A DNA stretch of 64,000 nucleotides, from positions 3,162,001 to 3,226,000 of the forward strand of contig NZ_AP024650.1 in the NCBI RefSeq assembly GCF_019977275.1. The letters run 5' to 3'. Shown piece after piece: positions 25,087 to 33,603 of the stretch (position 1 is its first letter; each line of letters opens with the position of its first letter). This stretch comes from Arthrobacter sp. StoSoilB19. GTDB lineage: Bacteria; Actinomycetota; Actinomycetes; Actinomycetales; Micrococcaceae. The notes beneath the pieces are model-generated. The model saw only the letters and a list, made by a program, of their open reading frames with translations, had not been told where the DNA came from and searched no databases. A program made the translations under genes and the position numbers.

Positions 25087-25512
25087 CTATATCCCGTGGC
25101 GCTCCGAGATGTGCTCCACCAGTTCGCCTACGCGCTGTTCGGAGTAGTTGCGCGCAATGTCGCCCTGGCTGATGATGCCCACCAGTTTGTGGTCGGAGAT
25201 CACCGGGAGCCTGCGGACCTGGTGCTTTTCCATCATGTCGATGGCTGCATCGACGTTGGCGTCGGCGTCGACGCAGTAGGGCTTGCCGGAGGCGAGGTCG
25301 CGGGCCATCATCTGGCCCGGGTCACGGCCGGCGGCGACGCACTTGAGCACAATGTCGCGGTCGGTGATCATGCCCTTCAACTTGCCGTCATCCCCGCAGA
25401 TGGGGAGGGCGCCGCAGTCCAGGTCCTGCATCATCCGGGCGGCGTCCACAAGGGACTCGCCTTCACGGATACATCGCGCATCCGTGGTCATGAATTCACG
25501 TACAGCACTCAT
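25087..25512 (-). CDS. Two-CBS-domain protein
   Basis: 141 residues made of a tandem CBS pair: first ARCIREGESLVDAARMMQDLDCGALPICGDDGKLKGMITDRDI, second KPYCVDADANVDAAIDMMEKHQVRRLPVISDHKLVGIISQGDI. There is no attached catalytic domain. Stand-alone CBS proteins of this kind in actinobacteria (such as the hypoxic response protein type) bind adenine nucleotides and are stress-linked. The start at 25512 has GGAGG 6 nt upstream. It sits next to tRNA-Tyr and converges with the LysM gene. The role here is unknown. Confidence 0.93.
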   Translation of the reverse strand: MSAVREFMTTDARCIREGESLVDAARMMQDLDCGALPICGDDGKLKGMITDRDIVLKCVAAGRDPGQMMARDLASGKPYCVDADANVDAAIDMMEKHQVRRLPVISDHKLVGIISQGDIARNYSEQRVGELVEHISERHGI

Positions 25513-25660
25513 TGAATCCTCCTTCATCGATGGATTTATCGACGCAGGGCATCGGGGCACGTGCGCCGATTCTGTCAGACTACGCCCGCACCCCCATGGT
25601 GTCGACGACGGTTTGGCACCGTTTCCAGGCGGCCTCCGGCCCTGCCTGGAGACACGAAAA

Positions 25661-25690
25661 AGCCCCCGGAACCTGGTGGTTCCGGAGGCT
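25661..25690 (-). terminator. Terminator after tRNA-Tyr
   Basis: AGCCCCCGGAACC (25661-25673) and GGTTCCGGAGGCT (25678-25690) pair with one mismatch, loop TGGT. On the minus strand the hairpin is followed by TTTTTC, typical of an intrinsic terminator. The tRNA-Tyr gene ends 10 bp upstream on that strand. Confidence 0.9.
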
Positions 25691-25699
25691 TTCCTTGGG

Positions 25700-25781
25700 T
25701 GGCAGATGAGGGATTCGAACCCCCGTAGGCGTTGCCAGCTGATTTACAGTCAGCCCCCTTTGGCCGCTCGGGTAATCTGCC
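25700..25781 (-). tRNA. tRNA-Tyr (GTA)
   Basis: An 82-nt class II tRNA on the minus strand. Acceptor GGCAGAT/ATCTGCC, D arm with CCCGAGCGGCCAAAGGG, anticodon loop CTGTAAA (anticodon GTA) in stem CTGA-type, a long variable arm (GGCAACGCC), and T arm GGGGGTTCGAATCCC. The 3' CCA is not encoded. It lies between the CBS gene and a small secreted protein gene. Confidence 0.94.
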
Positions 25782-25947
25782 GAACTTCAAAAGAAGTACC
25801 CGCTGATGCAGTGTTCGGAGCGTCCGTTTCCGTCCGTTCCGCTTCAGTAACCGCGGGCAAGACAACTTTACAGAACTTCCGCCGAAGAATCGAATCGAGC
25901 CCCGGGCAGCCCCAAAAGCCGCGGAACAGCGCCGGAAAACCGCTGTT

Positions 25948-26205
25948 TTATGCCTCCTGGCCCAGGATGCGTCCGGCCAGCTTGGCCTCGAAGCTCAGGG
26001 CCTGCTCCTCGGTGATCTGGTTCAGCTGCACGGCCCGCTGAAGGTCCGCCCGTACCCCGTCCATGCGGGAGGAGGCGTCGGCCACCGGGCTGAAGATGAT
26101 GGAGGCTGCCAGCGCTGCCGCCGCCACCGAGGTCGCCGCCGTGGCCACCGCCCCCGCTGCTGCTGATGTGGTCCGGGTGACATAACGGGCGGCCTTGCGG
26201 TGCAT
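25948..26205 (-). CDS. Small Ala-rich exported protein of unknown family
   Basis: 85 residues. The N-terminus is basic (MHRKAARYVTR), followed by an alanine-rich hydrophobic segment to about residue 45 that ends in a PVADASS sequence compatible with signal peptidase cleavage. The mature part (about 40 residues) is a charged helix (RMDGVRADLQRAVQLNQITEEQALSFEAKLAGRILG). GAGAGGAA precedes the ATG at 26205 by 4 nt, supporting a real gene. It is divergent from yajQ. No function can be given. Confidence 0.72.
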   Translation of the reverse strand: MHRKAARYVTRTTSAAAGAVATAATSVAAAALAASIIFSPVADASSRMDGVRADLQRAVQLNQITEEQALSFEAKLAGRILGQEA

Positions 26206-26391
26206 GGTGTTCCTCTCGAACTTCAGTACAACTGCTCCAACTCTCGCCAGCGCGCCTTCGTTCCCCCGGTGCGTCCGCTGAGAGGGAACTGTGAATCCGC
26301 GGCCCCCACCGGTCCGGGCATCCGTACTAGGCTGGATTCCAGTGATCCTGGCCCTGTTCCGCGCGGGGCGCCCCATCAACAAAGGAGAGTC

Positions 26392-26883
26392 ATGGCAGGC
26401 GAGTCAACGTTCGACGTCGTAAGCAAAGTGGACAAGCAGGAAGTGGCCAACGCGCTCAACCAGGCCCAGAAGGAACTCGCCCAGCGCTACGACTTCAAGG
26501 GCGTCGGGGCCGAGGTGGACTTCAGCGGCGAGAAGATCCTCATGAAGGCCAACTCCGAGGAACGCGTCCTGGCGGTCCTGGACGTACTGCAGTCCAAGCT
26601 GATCCGCCGCGGAATCTCACTGAAGTCGCTGGATACCGGCGAGCCCTACGCATCCGGCAAGGAGTTCCGCCTGGAAGCCTCCATCAAGGAAGGCATTGCG
26701 CAGGACCTGGCCAAGAAGATCAACAAGCTGATCCGGGACGAGGCGCCCAAATCGGTGAAGTCCCAGATCCAGGGCGACGAACTGCGGGTCTCCTCCAAGT
26801 CCCGCGATGACTTGCAGGCCACCATGGCGCTGCTGAAGGACTTCGAGGAAGCCGACCTGCAGTTTGTGAACTTCCGCAGCTAG
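26392..26883 (+). CDS. yajQ: YajQ family nucleotide-binding protein
   Basis: 163 residues, the family's normal length. It shows the full YajQ pattern: STFDVVSKVDKQEVANALNQA at the front, RYDFKG, a central LIRRGISLKSLD, and the ending LQATMALLKDFEEADLQFVNFR. YajQ proteins bind cyclic di-GMP and nucleic acids; in Xanthomonas a homologue is a c-di-GMP effector acting with a transcription factor. AAAGGAG lies 5 nt before the ATG. It is a single gene ending in a T-tailed hairpin. Confidence 0.95.
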   Translation: MAGESTFDVVSKVDKQEVANALNQAQKELAQRYDFKGVGAEVDFSGEKILMKANSEERVLAVLDVLQSKLIRRGISLKSLDTGEPYASGKEFRLEASIKEGIAQDLAKKINKLIRDEAPKSVKSQIQGDELRVSSKSRDDLQATMALLKDFEEADLQFVNFRS

Positions 26884-26934
26884 CCTTCCCCGCCGTCGAA
26901 TTCGACGCGGATAATTTCCTCCGCTACGCCTAAC

Positions 26935-26973
26935 GGCCGGCGCACCCGATATACGGGGGGCGCCGGCCTTTTT
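26935..26973 (+). terminator. Terminator after yajQ
   Basis: GGCCGGCGC (26935-26943) and GCGCCGGCC (26960-26968) form a perfect 9-bp stem followed by TTTTT. The 5' arm and loop read GGCGCACCCGATATAC, a sequence that returns with one change in the hairpin after efeB (30733-30748). Confidence 0.9.
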
Positions 26974-27027
26974 GCGTATCGCGGACGGCTTTGCGTGTCG
27001 CGGGCGGCTTTGCGTGTCGCGGGCGGC
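26971..27027. repeat. Three tandem 19-bp repeats
   Basis: TTTGCGTATCGCGGACGGC (26971-26989) is followed by two copies of TTTGCGTGTCGCGGGCGGC (26990-27008, 27009-27027). The last two copies are identical and the first differs at two places. The array begins in the T-tract of the yajQ terminator and ends about 110 bp before the efe operator. Confidence 0.88.
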
Positions 27028-27138
27028 GGAGCCGGTCGCCGATTCCGCTGCGGCCCCGCCATGCGTAACGAACACGAAATTACAGCACGTTTAGTTTGCG
27101 TAATTGCCGGCGCCGGGTAATCTCATCCTTAGGCCTGC

Positions 27139-27157
27139 CTAAGTAAGGCTTACCTGA
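27139..27157. promoter_or_regulatory. DtxR/IdeR-like iron box upstream of efeU
   Basis: CTAAGTAAGGCTTACCTGA contains a perfect GTAAG-G-CTTAC palindrome and aligns with most bases of the actinobacterial iron box consensus TTAGGTTAGGCTAACCTAA. A second TTAGGCCTGCCTAA palindrome overlaps on its left (27129-27142). The site is 15 bp before the efeU start, well placed for iron-dependent repression. Confidence 0.75.
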
Positions 27158-27171
27158 GCGAAAGAACCTCC

Positions 27172-28035
27172 ATGACTGCCAACTACCTGATCGGCCTGCG
27201 CGAAGGACTCGAAGCCACCCTGGTGGTGGTCCTCCTCATGGCCTACCTCGCCAAGACGGACCGCCGCCACCTCATCCCCCGGCTGTGGACAGGCGTTGCG
27301 GCGGCCGTGGCTGTCTCCGTCGGGTTCGGGGCCCTCCTGACCTTCGGCCCCAAGGGCCTCACGTTTGAGGCGCAGGAGGCGATTGGCGGCAGCCTGTCCA
27401 TCCTCGCCGTCGGCCTGGTCACCTGGATGGTCTTCTGGATGGCCCGCACCGCGCGGACACTCGGCAGCGACCTGAAGTCGCGCGTTGACCGGTCCGCAGG
27501 CGGGGCCGGTTGGGGCCTGGCCGTGGTGGCAGCCATCGCCGTGGGACGGGAAGGCCTGGAAACGGCCCTCTTCCTGTGGGCGGCGGCCAAGGCCACCGGT
27601 GAGACCACCCAGCCACTGCTGGGCGCCCTGCTTGGCCTGGCAACCGCGGCCGGCCTGGGCTACCTGCTGCACCGCGGCGTCCTGAAGGTCAATCTCTCCC
27701 GCTTTTTCACCTGGACCGGCGCCGCCCTGATCGTCATCGCCGGCGGCGTGCTGTCCTACGGCGTCCATGATCTTCAGGAGGCCCGGCTCCTTCCGGGCCT
27801 GCACTCCCTGGCGTTCGATATCAGCGCCACGGTACCGCTGTCGTCCTGGTACGGCACCCTGCTCAAGGGCACCCTGAACTTCTCCCCGGCTACCACCTGG
27901 CTGGAAGCCGCGGCGTGGCTTGTGTACGTACTGCCCGTGCTGTTCCTCTACCTGCGCACGCACTTCACGTCGGTGCCGCCAGGCAGGACCATGGCCGGCA
28001 ACAACCACGCCGCCAAAGCCCCGGCCGCTGCCTGA
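27172..28035 (+). CDS. efeU: EfeU ferrous/ferric iron permease (FTR1 family)
   Basis: 287 residues, seven membrane helices, of the OFeT/FTR1 iron permease family. The two REGLE iron-binding motifs are present: REGLEA (10-15) and REGLET (126-131), with a third acidic loop further on (VHDLQEARLLPG). It imports iron across the cytoplasmic membrane together with EfeO and EfeB. It is the first gene of efeUOB, and the intact reading frame contrasts with the frameshifted E. coli K-12 gene. The DtxR-like box before it predicts expression under iron limitation. Confidence 0.95.
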   Translation: MTANYLIGLREGLEATLVVVLLMAYLAKTDRRHLIPRLWTGVAAAVAVSVGFGALLTFGPKGLTFEAQEAIGGSLSILAVGLVTWMVFWMARTARTLGSDLKSRVDRSAGGAGWGLAVVAAIAVGREGLETALFLWAAAKATGETTQPLLGALLGLATAAGLGYLLHRGVLKVNLSRFFTWTGAALIVIAGGVLSYGVHDLQEARLLPGLHSLAFDISATVPLSSWYGTLLKGTLNFSPATTWLEAAAWLVYVLPVLFLYLRTHFTSVPPGRTMAGNNHAAKAPAAA

Positions 28036-28088
28036 CCGACTGCTTGACCGCCAAAAGACCTCCGCACCCGCACCCAAAGGACAACCCA

Positions 28089-29285
28089 ATGCCCGGCTTC
28101 ACCCTGCCCAAAACACCCCGGTACGTCTTCCGAAACAAGCCCGCCGCCCTTGCTGCCGCCGTCGTGGCCGTCCCTCTGCTCCTCACCGGCTGCACGGACA
28201 ACACCAAGGCAGCGGACACCTCGGGTGGCGCCATCGAGGTTGTCAGCTCAAATACCGAGTGCAAGGTCTCGGCCGGCAGCGTGCCCAGCGGAAACCTCAG
28301 CTTCTCCGTGAAGAACGAGGGCACGGAGGTCACCGAGTTCTACCTGCTGGCAGCGGACGGGCTGCGCATCCTGGGCGAGGTGGAGAACATCGGCCCCGGC
28401 CTGACCCGCAACCTGGTGGTCACCGCCCCGGCAGGCACCTACACGACAGCCTGCAAGCCGGGCATGGAAGGCGACGGGATCAGGGGCGCCCTGGAAGTCA
28501 CCCAGTCCGGAAACCAGCCGTCGGCCGACACGGACTTCCAGCACCTCCTGGACACCGCCACCGGGCAGTACGCCTCCTACGTCAAGGACCAGAGCGAGCA
28601 GCTGCTCACCGGCACCCAGCAGTTCGCCGCCGCCTTCGCGGCCGGCAACGCGGAGGAGGCGCGCTCCCTGTACGCGGCAACGCGCCAGCACTGGGAACGG
28701 ATCGAGCCCGTGGCCGAGTCCTTTGGGGACCTGGACCCGCAACTTGATGCCCGTGAAGCCGATCTCGAACCGGGCCAGGAGTGGACCGGCTGGCACCGTG
28801 CCGAGAAGGACCTGTTCCCGCCGGCGGACTACACGGCGTTGACGGCAGCGGAACGGTCCTCGATCGCAGACCGGATGGTGGCCGACACCAAGGACCTGGT
28901 GGAGCGCACCCGCACCCTGGAGATTTCCGCGGACATGCTGGGCAACGGCGCCAAGGAACTGCTGGACGAGGTTGCCACCGGAAAGGTGACCGGGGAGGAG
29001 GAGATCTGGTCGCACACGGATCTTTGGGACTTCCAGGCGAACGTCGACGGCGCCCGCATCGCCTTCGAAAGCCTGAAGCCTGCTTTGCTTCGGAAGGACG
29101 CTGCCCTGGCCTCCTCCCTGGATGAGAAATTCGCCGCACTGCAGGCGGAGCTGGCCACGCACGCCCAGGGCACTGGCTTCGCCTCCTACGACAAGCTGGC
29201 CCCTGAGCAGGTCCAGCGGCTGGCGTCACTGGTTGACGCGCTCGGCGAACCGCTGTCCCGGCTGACGGCGGCGGTGGTCCTGTGA
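28089..29285 (+). CDS. efeO: EfeO iron-binding lipoprotein
   Basis: 398 residues. The signal peptide ends in the lipobox LLTGC (C35), so it is a membrane-anchored lipoprotein. An N-terminal cupredoxin-like domain (about 45-140, with IEVVSSNTECKVSAGSVPSG and YTTACKPGM) is followed by an M75 peptidase-like helical domain carrying HRAE (H236-x-x-E239), the HxxE metal site that binds iron in EfeO/EfeM proteins. AAAGGA lies 7 nt before the ATG. The stop overlaps the efeB start by 4 nt (GTGA). Confidence 0.95.
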   Translation: MPGFTLPKTPRYVFRNKPAALAAAVVAVPLLLTGCTDNTKAADTSGGAIEVVSSNTECKVSAGSVPSGNLSFSVKNEGTEVTEFYLLAADGLRILGEVENIGPGLTRNLVVTAPAGTYTTACKPGMEGDGIRGALEVTQSGNQPSADTDFQHLLDTATGQYASYVKDQSEQLLTGTQQFAAAFAAGNAEEARSLYAATRQHWERIEPVAESFGDLDPQLDAREADLEPGQEWTGWHRAEKDLFPPADYTALTAAERSSIADRMVADTKDLVERTRTLEISADMLGNGAKELLDEVATGKVTGEEEIWSHTDLWDFQANVDGARIAFESLKPALLRKDAALASSLDEKFAALQAELATHAQGTGFASYDKLAPEQVQRLASLVDALGEPLSRLTAAVVL

Positions 29286-30658
29286 CCGGCTGCCCCTTTG
29301 GCGGCCGGCCGCCGGAGGCCTCCGCGCCGGATGAACCTGCCGCTTCACCTGGGGCGGCGCAGGATGGCGGGGACCGGGAACAGCCGACGGCGGGAGCCCG
29401 CCTAAGCAGGCGCGGCCTGTTTGGCATCGCCGGACTGGGCGGTGCGGCAGCGGGGCTCGCCGCAGGCTTCCTGGGGCACGACGCCGTGGCCGCCTCTGCC
29501 GCGCCGCCGGCCGCCGACAGCCCGGTGGTCCCCTTCCACGGCCACCACCAGGCCGGCATTACCACCCCCGCCCAGGACCGCCTGCACATGGCCGCGTTCG
29601 ACGTCACCACGACGAAGCGTGAGGAACTGGTCCAGCTGCTCAAGGACTGGACGCGGGCTGCGGAAGCACTGACCGAGGGCCGCCCTGCGGGCGCAACCGG
29701 CGCCGTGGACGGACCCTATGGTGCCCCTCCGGAGGACACCGGCGAGGCGCTGGACCTCAACGCGGGAAAGCTGACCCTGACCTTCGGCTTCGGCGCCGGC
29801 CTGTTCGAAAAGGACGGCGTGGCCCGCTTCGGACTGGAAGGACGCCGGCCCGAGGCCCTGGCCGACCTGCCGCACTTCCCCGGCGAGGACCTGGACCCCG
29901 CCCGCAGCGGCGGCGACCTGGTGGTGCAGGCCTGCGCGGACGACCCCCAGGTGGCGGTGCACGCCATCCGAAACCTGGCACGGATCGGCTTCGGCAAGGT
30001 GCGGGTCAGGTGGTCCCAGCTGGGCTTCGGCCGGACATCGTCCACGTCCCGCACGCAGGAGACCCCGCGGAACCTCTTCGGGTTCAAGGACGGCACCAAC
30101 AACCTGAAGGTGGAGGACCAGCAACTGCTGGACCAGCATGTGTGGGCAGCGGCCGCCCGGCCCCAGGATGCCTGGATGACAGGCGGCAGCTACCTGGTGG
30201 CCCGCCGGATCCGCATGCACATCGAGATCTGGGACCGCACGTCCCTGGGCGAACAGGAAGGCCTGATCGGCCGGACCAAGGGAACGGGTGCACCCCTGTC
30301 CGGCGGCGGGGAGTTCACCGAGCCCGATTTCGCGCGGCAGGGCAAGGGCGGAAAACCCCTGATCCCCCTCGATTCCCACATGCGGATGGCACATCCCAGC
30401 CAGAACAGCGGCGTGCGGATGCTGCGCCGGGGCTACAACTACACCGACGGTTCCGACGGCCTGGGGCACCTGGACGCCGGGCTGTTCTTCATTGCGTTCG
30501 TCACCGATCCACGGACCCACTATGTCCCCATGCAGATGGCGATGGCCAAGGGCGACACCCTGGCGGTGGAGTACCTGAAGCACACGGGCTCCGGACTTTT
30601 CGCGGTGCCGGGCGGGGTGAAGCCCGGCGGCTTCATCGGCGAAGGCCTCTTCGCGTAG
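29282..30658 (+). CDS. efeB: EfeB deferrochelatase/DyP-type peroxidase
   Basis: 458 residues with a twin-arginine signal (LSRRGLFGIAG, R43-R44), so exported folded with haem by Tat. The dye-decolourising peroxidase domain contains the GFKDGTNN motif with the distal aspartate D270, and the HMRMAHP block with the proximal haem histidine. In the EfeUOB system it oxidises Fe(II) for uptake or releases iron from haem. It starts with GTG overlapping efeO. The unusually long N-terminal region before the RR pair (42 residues, Pro/Ala-rich) is typical of actinobacterial forms. Confidence 0.95.
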   Translation: MTGCPFGGRPPEASAPDEPAASPGAAQDGGDREQPTAGARLSRRGLFGIAGLGGAAAGLAAGFLGHDAVAASAAPPAADSPVVPFHGHHQAGITTPAQDRLHMAAFDVTTTKREELVQLLKDWTRAAEALTEGRPAGATGAVDGPYGAPPEDTGEALDLNAGKLTLTFGFGAGLFEKDGVARFGLEGRRPEALADLPHFPGEDLDPARSGGDLVVQACADDPQVAVHAIRNLARIGFGKVRVRWSQLGFGRTSSTSRTQETPRNLFGFKDGTNNLKVEDQQLLDQHVWAAAARPQDAWMTGGSYLVARRIRMHIEIWDRTSLGEQEGLIGRTKGTGAPLSGGGEFTEPDFARQGKGGKPLIPLDSHMRMAHPSQNSGVRMLRRGYNYTDGSDGLGHLDAGLFFIAFVTDPRTHYVPMQMAMAKGDTLAVEYLKHTGSGLFAVPGGVKPGGFIGEGLFA

Positions 30659-30715
30659 CGGGACCGCCCATGCCGGCCCCGCCCCGCCGTCGTTCCCGAC
30701 GCGCCAAAGGCTAAC

Positions 30716-30775
30716 CGCTGCGCAGGTTCCTTGGCGCACCCGAAATACCAGAGGCGCCAAGGAATCTGCGCAGCG
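30716..30775. terminator. Long hairpin between efeB and htpX
   Basis: Two 22-nt arms (30716-30737 and 30754-30775), beginning CGCTGCGCAGGTTCCTTGGC, pair fully apart from one G-U, with a 16-nt loop containing CCCGAAATACC. It lies between convergent efeB and htpX and can serve as a bidirectional terminator, though it is much longer than needed. GGCGCACCCGAAATAC in its arm and loop matches the yajQ terminator at 15 of 16 positions. Confidence 0.85.
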
Positions 30776-30861
30776 AAAATGAAGGTGCGCGTCGCCGGCG
30801 AAGGCGCAGGTCGCTGCTGAAGGCAGGGCGTCGGCAGACAGGTCCGACGGCGGGCAACCGG

Positions 30862-31728
30862 CTACGTCTGCCGGCCGGCCATCCGCTCCAGCCGGGCGAT
30901 CCGGTCCCGCATGGGCGGGTGGGTGGCGAACAGCTTGTTCATGGCGCCGCCGCGGAAGGGGTTGGCGATCATGAGGTGGGAGGCGTTGACCAGCCGCTGG
31001 TCCTGCGGCAGGGGCGCGATGGTGACGCCGCGTTCGATCTTGGCCAGTGCCGAGGCGAGCGCCAGCGGATCGCCCGTGAGCTGCGAACCGTCCTCGTCGG
31101 CGTCGTACTCCCTGGTGCGGGAGATGGCCATCTGGATCAGCGACGCCGCGAACGGCGCCAGCAGTGCCATGGCGATCATGGCCAGGGGGTTGGCGTTGCG
31201 CCGGTCACCGCCGCCAAAGAACAGCAGCATCTGCCCCACGGACGTGATGACGCCCGCGACGGCGGCAGCCACGGATGAGGTGAGGATGTCCCGGTTGTAG
31301 ACGTGCATCAGTTCGTGTCCCAGGACGCCGCGGAGTTCACGGGCGTCCAGGAGCTGGAGGATGCCCTCGGTGCAGCAGACCGCGGCATTTTGCGGATTGC
31401 GTCCGGTGGCGAACGCGTTGGGGTTCATGGTGGGCGACACATAGATGCGCGGCATGGGCTGGTTGGCGCGCATCGAAAGCTCGCGGACAATCTGGTAGAG
31501 CTGCGGCGCCTGGGCTTCGGAGACCGGGATGGCCTGCATGGCCCGGATGGCAATCTTGTCGCTGTTCCAGTACCCGTAGAAGGTGGTGCCGACGCCGATC
31601 AGGGCCATGATCCAGATGGGGGCCGAGCTGCGTGTCCCCACGCCGATGAGCCCGCCAAGGCCCAGCAGCACCGCCCACAGCACCCCGAACAGTGCCGCGG
31701 TCTTCAGTCCGTTGTGATGGTTATGCAC
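30862..31728 (-). CDS. htpX: HtpX-type membrane zinc metalloprotease
   Basis: 288 residues of the M48B family, a membrane protease that degrades misfolded membrane proteins. Two N-terminal membrane helices (about 10-32 and 37-52), the zinc site HELMH (138-142) with the downstream glutamate in [11 protein letters not shown], and two further helices (about 150-172, 183-203) match HtpX. The GTG start at 31728 is supported by GAGGAGG 5 nt before. It ends opposite efeB and is followed upstream by an MFS gene on the same strand, 29 bp away. Confidence 0.94.
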   Translation of the reverse strand: MHNHHNGLKTAALFGVLWAVLLGLGGLIGVGTRSSAPIWIMALIGVGTTFYGYWNSDKIAIRAMQAIPVSEAQAPQLYQIVRELSMRANQPMPRIYVSPTMNPNAFATGRNPQNAAVCCTEGILQLLDARELRGVLGHELMHVYNRDILTSSVAAAVAGVITSVGQMLLFFGGGDRRNANPLAMIAMALLAPFAASLIQMAISRTREYDADEDGSQLTGDPLALASALAKIERGVTIAPLPQDQRLVNASHLMIANPFRGGAMNKLFATHPPMRDRIARLERMAGRQT

Positions 31729-31757
31729 GTTTCCTCCTCGTTAAAAGGAACGGCCGG

Positions 31758-33068
31758 CTAGGGAACCGGGTTCCGCGCATCGTACGTCCGGAAGCCCGGC
31801 TGCAGTTTCGCCGCCAGCAAGGCCCCCGCAATACACAGCGCACCGCCGAGCAGCAGGACCCAGCCCTCATTCAAAATCTTAGTCGCGCCACCCGCCAGCA
31901 GGTCCCCGATTCGAGGGCCGCCGGCCACCACCACGATGAACACGCCCTGCAGCCGGCCGCGGAGGTGGTCAGGGGCCGCGGCCTGCAGGATGGTGTTGCG
32001 GTAGACGCTGCTGATGGAGTCGGCAATGCCTGCAAGGACACAGCAGACGGCGGCGGGCAGGAGCCACAGGGTCACCGCCCCGGCCGGCGCGGGACCGGCC
32101 AGCAGCACCACCAGGCCGAACGCCCCGATGGACGCGCCCCAGCCCATCACCGAAACGACGACGGCGGTCCCCTGGCGGCGCACGCTGCCCAGCGGACCGG
32201 AGAACAAGCCGGCCAGGAAGGCCCCGACGGCGGTGCAGGCCAGCAGGATGCCCACGGTTGCCTCGCCGCCGCCGATCATGAGGGCCGCGACTGCGGGCAG
32301 CAGCGCCCGCGGCTGGGCAAGGACCATGGCGATGAGGTCGATGATGAAGGTCATGCGGAGGTTGGGCCGCGTGCCAAGGAACCGGAACCCCTCGATGACG
32401 GAGCGGATCCCCGCCTTGCTGTGTCCACCGGTGGGCGGCATGGGTGGCAGCCGGTAGACAGCCCATAGGACGAAGGCAAAGCTCACGAAGTCGATGGTGT
32501 AGGTCCAGCCGAACCCGAGCCACGCCACCAGGAGGCCGGCCAGCAGCGGCCCCGCGGTCATGGCAAGGCCCAGGGTCAGCATGCTCAGCGCGTTGGCGGC
32601 CGGCAGGAGTTCCTTGCGGATGAGCGTGGGGATGATGGCGCTGCGTGCCGGCTGGTTGATGGCCTGGGCCCCGCTTTGCAGTGCCACCAGCAGGTACAGC
32701 ACCCACACGTTGCCGAGCTGCACCCAGGCCTGCAGTGCGATCAGGCCGGTGGTCAGCCAGAGCACGGTGGTGGCCAGCAGGGCAATCCGCCTGCGGTCGT
32801 GGGCGTCGGCGATGGAGCCGCCCATCAGGCCACCGATCACGAGGGGAACCAGCGCGAAGATGCCCAGCAGGCCCACGTAGAAGCTGTCCTGCGTCAGGCG
32901 GTACACCTCGAGGCTCACTGCCACCAGGGTGAGCTGGCTGCCGACGGCGGACACCGCCGATCCGAGCCACAACCGGCGGAATGCCGGGCTTTCCCTGAGC
33001 GGTGTGACATCGGCAAGCAGTTTCCCCACCCCCGTAACACTAGCGGGCGACACGGGAAGGTAAGCCAC
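31758..33068 (-). CDS. MFS exporter (EntS/MFS_3-like)
   Basis: 436 residues at the longest start, 12 membrane helices of the MFS_3 (EntS-like, enterobactin exporter) type: PAFRRLWLGSAVSAVGSQLTLVA in helix 1 and ADAHDRRR after helix 2 (motif A). The family exports siderophores or drugs. The GTG at 33068 has no ribosome site; a GTG at 33029 (VGKLLADVTPLRESPAFRR) gives the common N-terminus and would leave room for a promoter, so the true start is uncertain. It is divergent from the Fur-family gene with only 42 bp between the longest starts, so a shared operator is possible. Confidence 0.87.
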   Translation of the reverse strand: MAYLPVSPASVTGVGKLLADVTPLRESPAFRRLWLGSAVSAVGSQLTLVAVSLEVYRLTQDSFYVGLLGIFALVPLVIGGLMGGSIADAHDRRRIALLATTVLWLTTGLIALQAWVQLGNVWVLYLLVALQSGAQAINQPARSAIIPTLIRKELLPAANALSMLTLGLAMTAGPLLAGLLVAWLGFGWTYTIDFVSFAFVLWAVYRLPPMPPTGGHSKAGIRSVIEGFRFLGTRPNLRMTFIIDLIAMVLAQPRALLPAVAALMIGGGEATVGILLACTAVGAFLAGLFSGPLGSVRRQGTAVVVSVMGWGASIGAFGLVVLLAGPAPAGAVTLWLLPAAVCCVLAGIADSISSVYRNTILQAAAPDHLRGRLQGVFIVVVAGGPRIGDLLAGGATKILNEGWVLLLGGALCIAGALLAAKLQPGFRTYDARNPVP

Positions 33069-33070
33069 GC

Positions 33071-33095
33071 CTTATTGTGAGTTGCTAAAAATAAG
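33071..33095. promoter_or_regulatory. Candidate PerR/Fur operator upstream of the fur-katA pair
   Basis: An AT-rich imperfect palindrome with perfect ends CTTATT and AATAAG lies 15 bp before the regulator's start codon, in an otherwise GC-rich region. Its AT-rich nature and placement fit Fur-superfamily autoregulation. It also lies just ahead of the divergent MFS gene. Confidence 0.5.
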
Positions 33096-33110
33096 TGTTT
33101 CAATGGAGCC

Positions 33111-33596
33111 ATGATGGAGCACTTTGACGGCCAGGAAGCGTGGGCTGCAGCCCTGCGCGCCCACGGCCGCAGGGTGACCAAGCAGCGGCTGGCCGTCCTT
33201 GCCGCCGTCGAACGCCACCCCCACTCGCCTGCCGAAAGCATCCTTGCCGCCGCCCGGGCCGAGCTGCCCGAACTGACGGCCCAGTCCGTCTATGTAGTCC
33301 TCGGCGACCTGACGGACCTGCACATGCTGCGCCGCTTCGAGCCGCCGCACTCCCCTGCCCTGTATGAGACGCGTGTGGGCGACAACCACCACCACGCCAT
33401 CTGCATCAGCTGCGGCCGGGTGGAGGACGTGGACTGCGCCGTCGGCCACGCCCCCTGCCTCACGCCGCACTGGAACCCGGACGCCAAGCCCATGACCATC
33501 CAGATCGCGGACGTCATGTACCAGGGCATCTGCCAGGAATGCCAGCAGGCCCAGCAACTTCCTCCCCACAGTCCCTCGCAAGAAAAAGAGAAATAG
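33111..33596 (+). CDS. Fur-family regulator (PerR/CatR-like)
   Basis: 161 residues. A winged helix (about 15-85, with [24 protein letters not shown]) precedes the dimerisation domain with [10 protein letters not shown]. The structural zinc site is complete: C98-x-x-C101 and C141-x-x-C144. H93-H95 lie where PerR and Fur bind the regulatory metal. It is immediately upstream of katA (7-bp gap), the classic arrangement of peroxide-sensing repressors with catalase, so a PerR/CatR role is inferred. Start codons ATG-ATG at 33111 and 33114 are both possible behind GGAG. Confidence 0.92.
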   Translation: MMEHFDGQEAWAAALRAHGRRVTKQRLAVLAAVERHPHSPAESILAAARAELPELTAQSVYVVLGDLTDLHMLRRFEPPHSPALYETRVGDNHHHAICISCGRVEDVDCAVGHAPCLTPHWNPDAKPMTIQIADVMYQGICQECQQAQQLPPHSPSQEKEK

Positions 33597-33603
33597 GAGA
33601 ACA

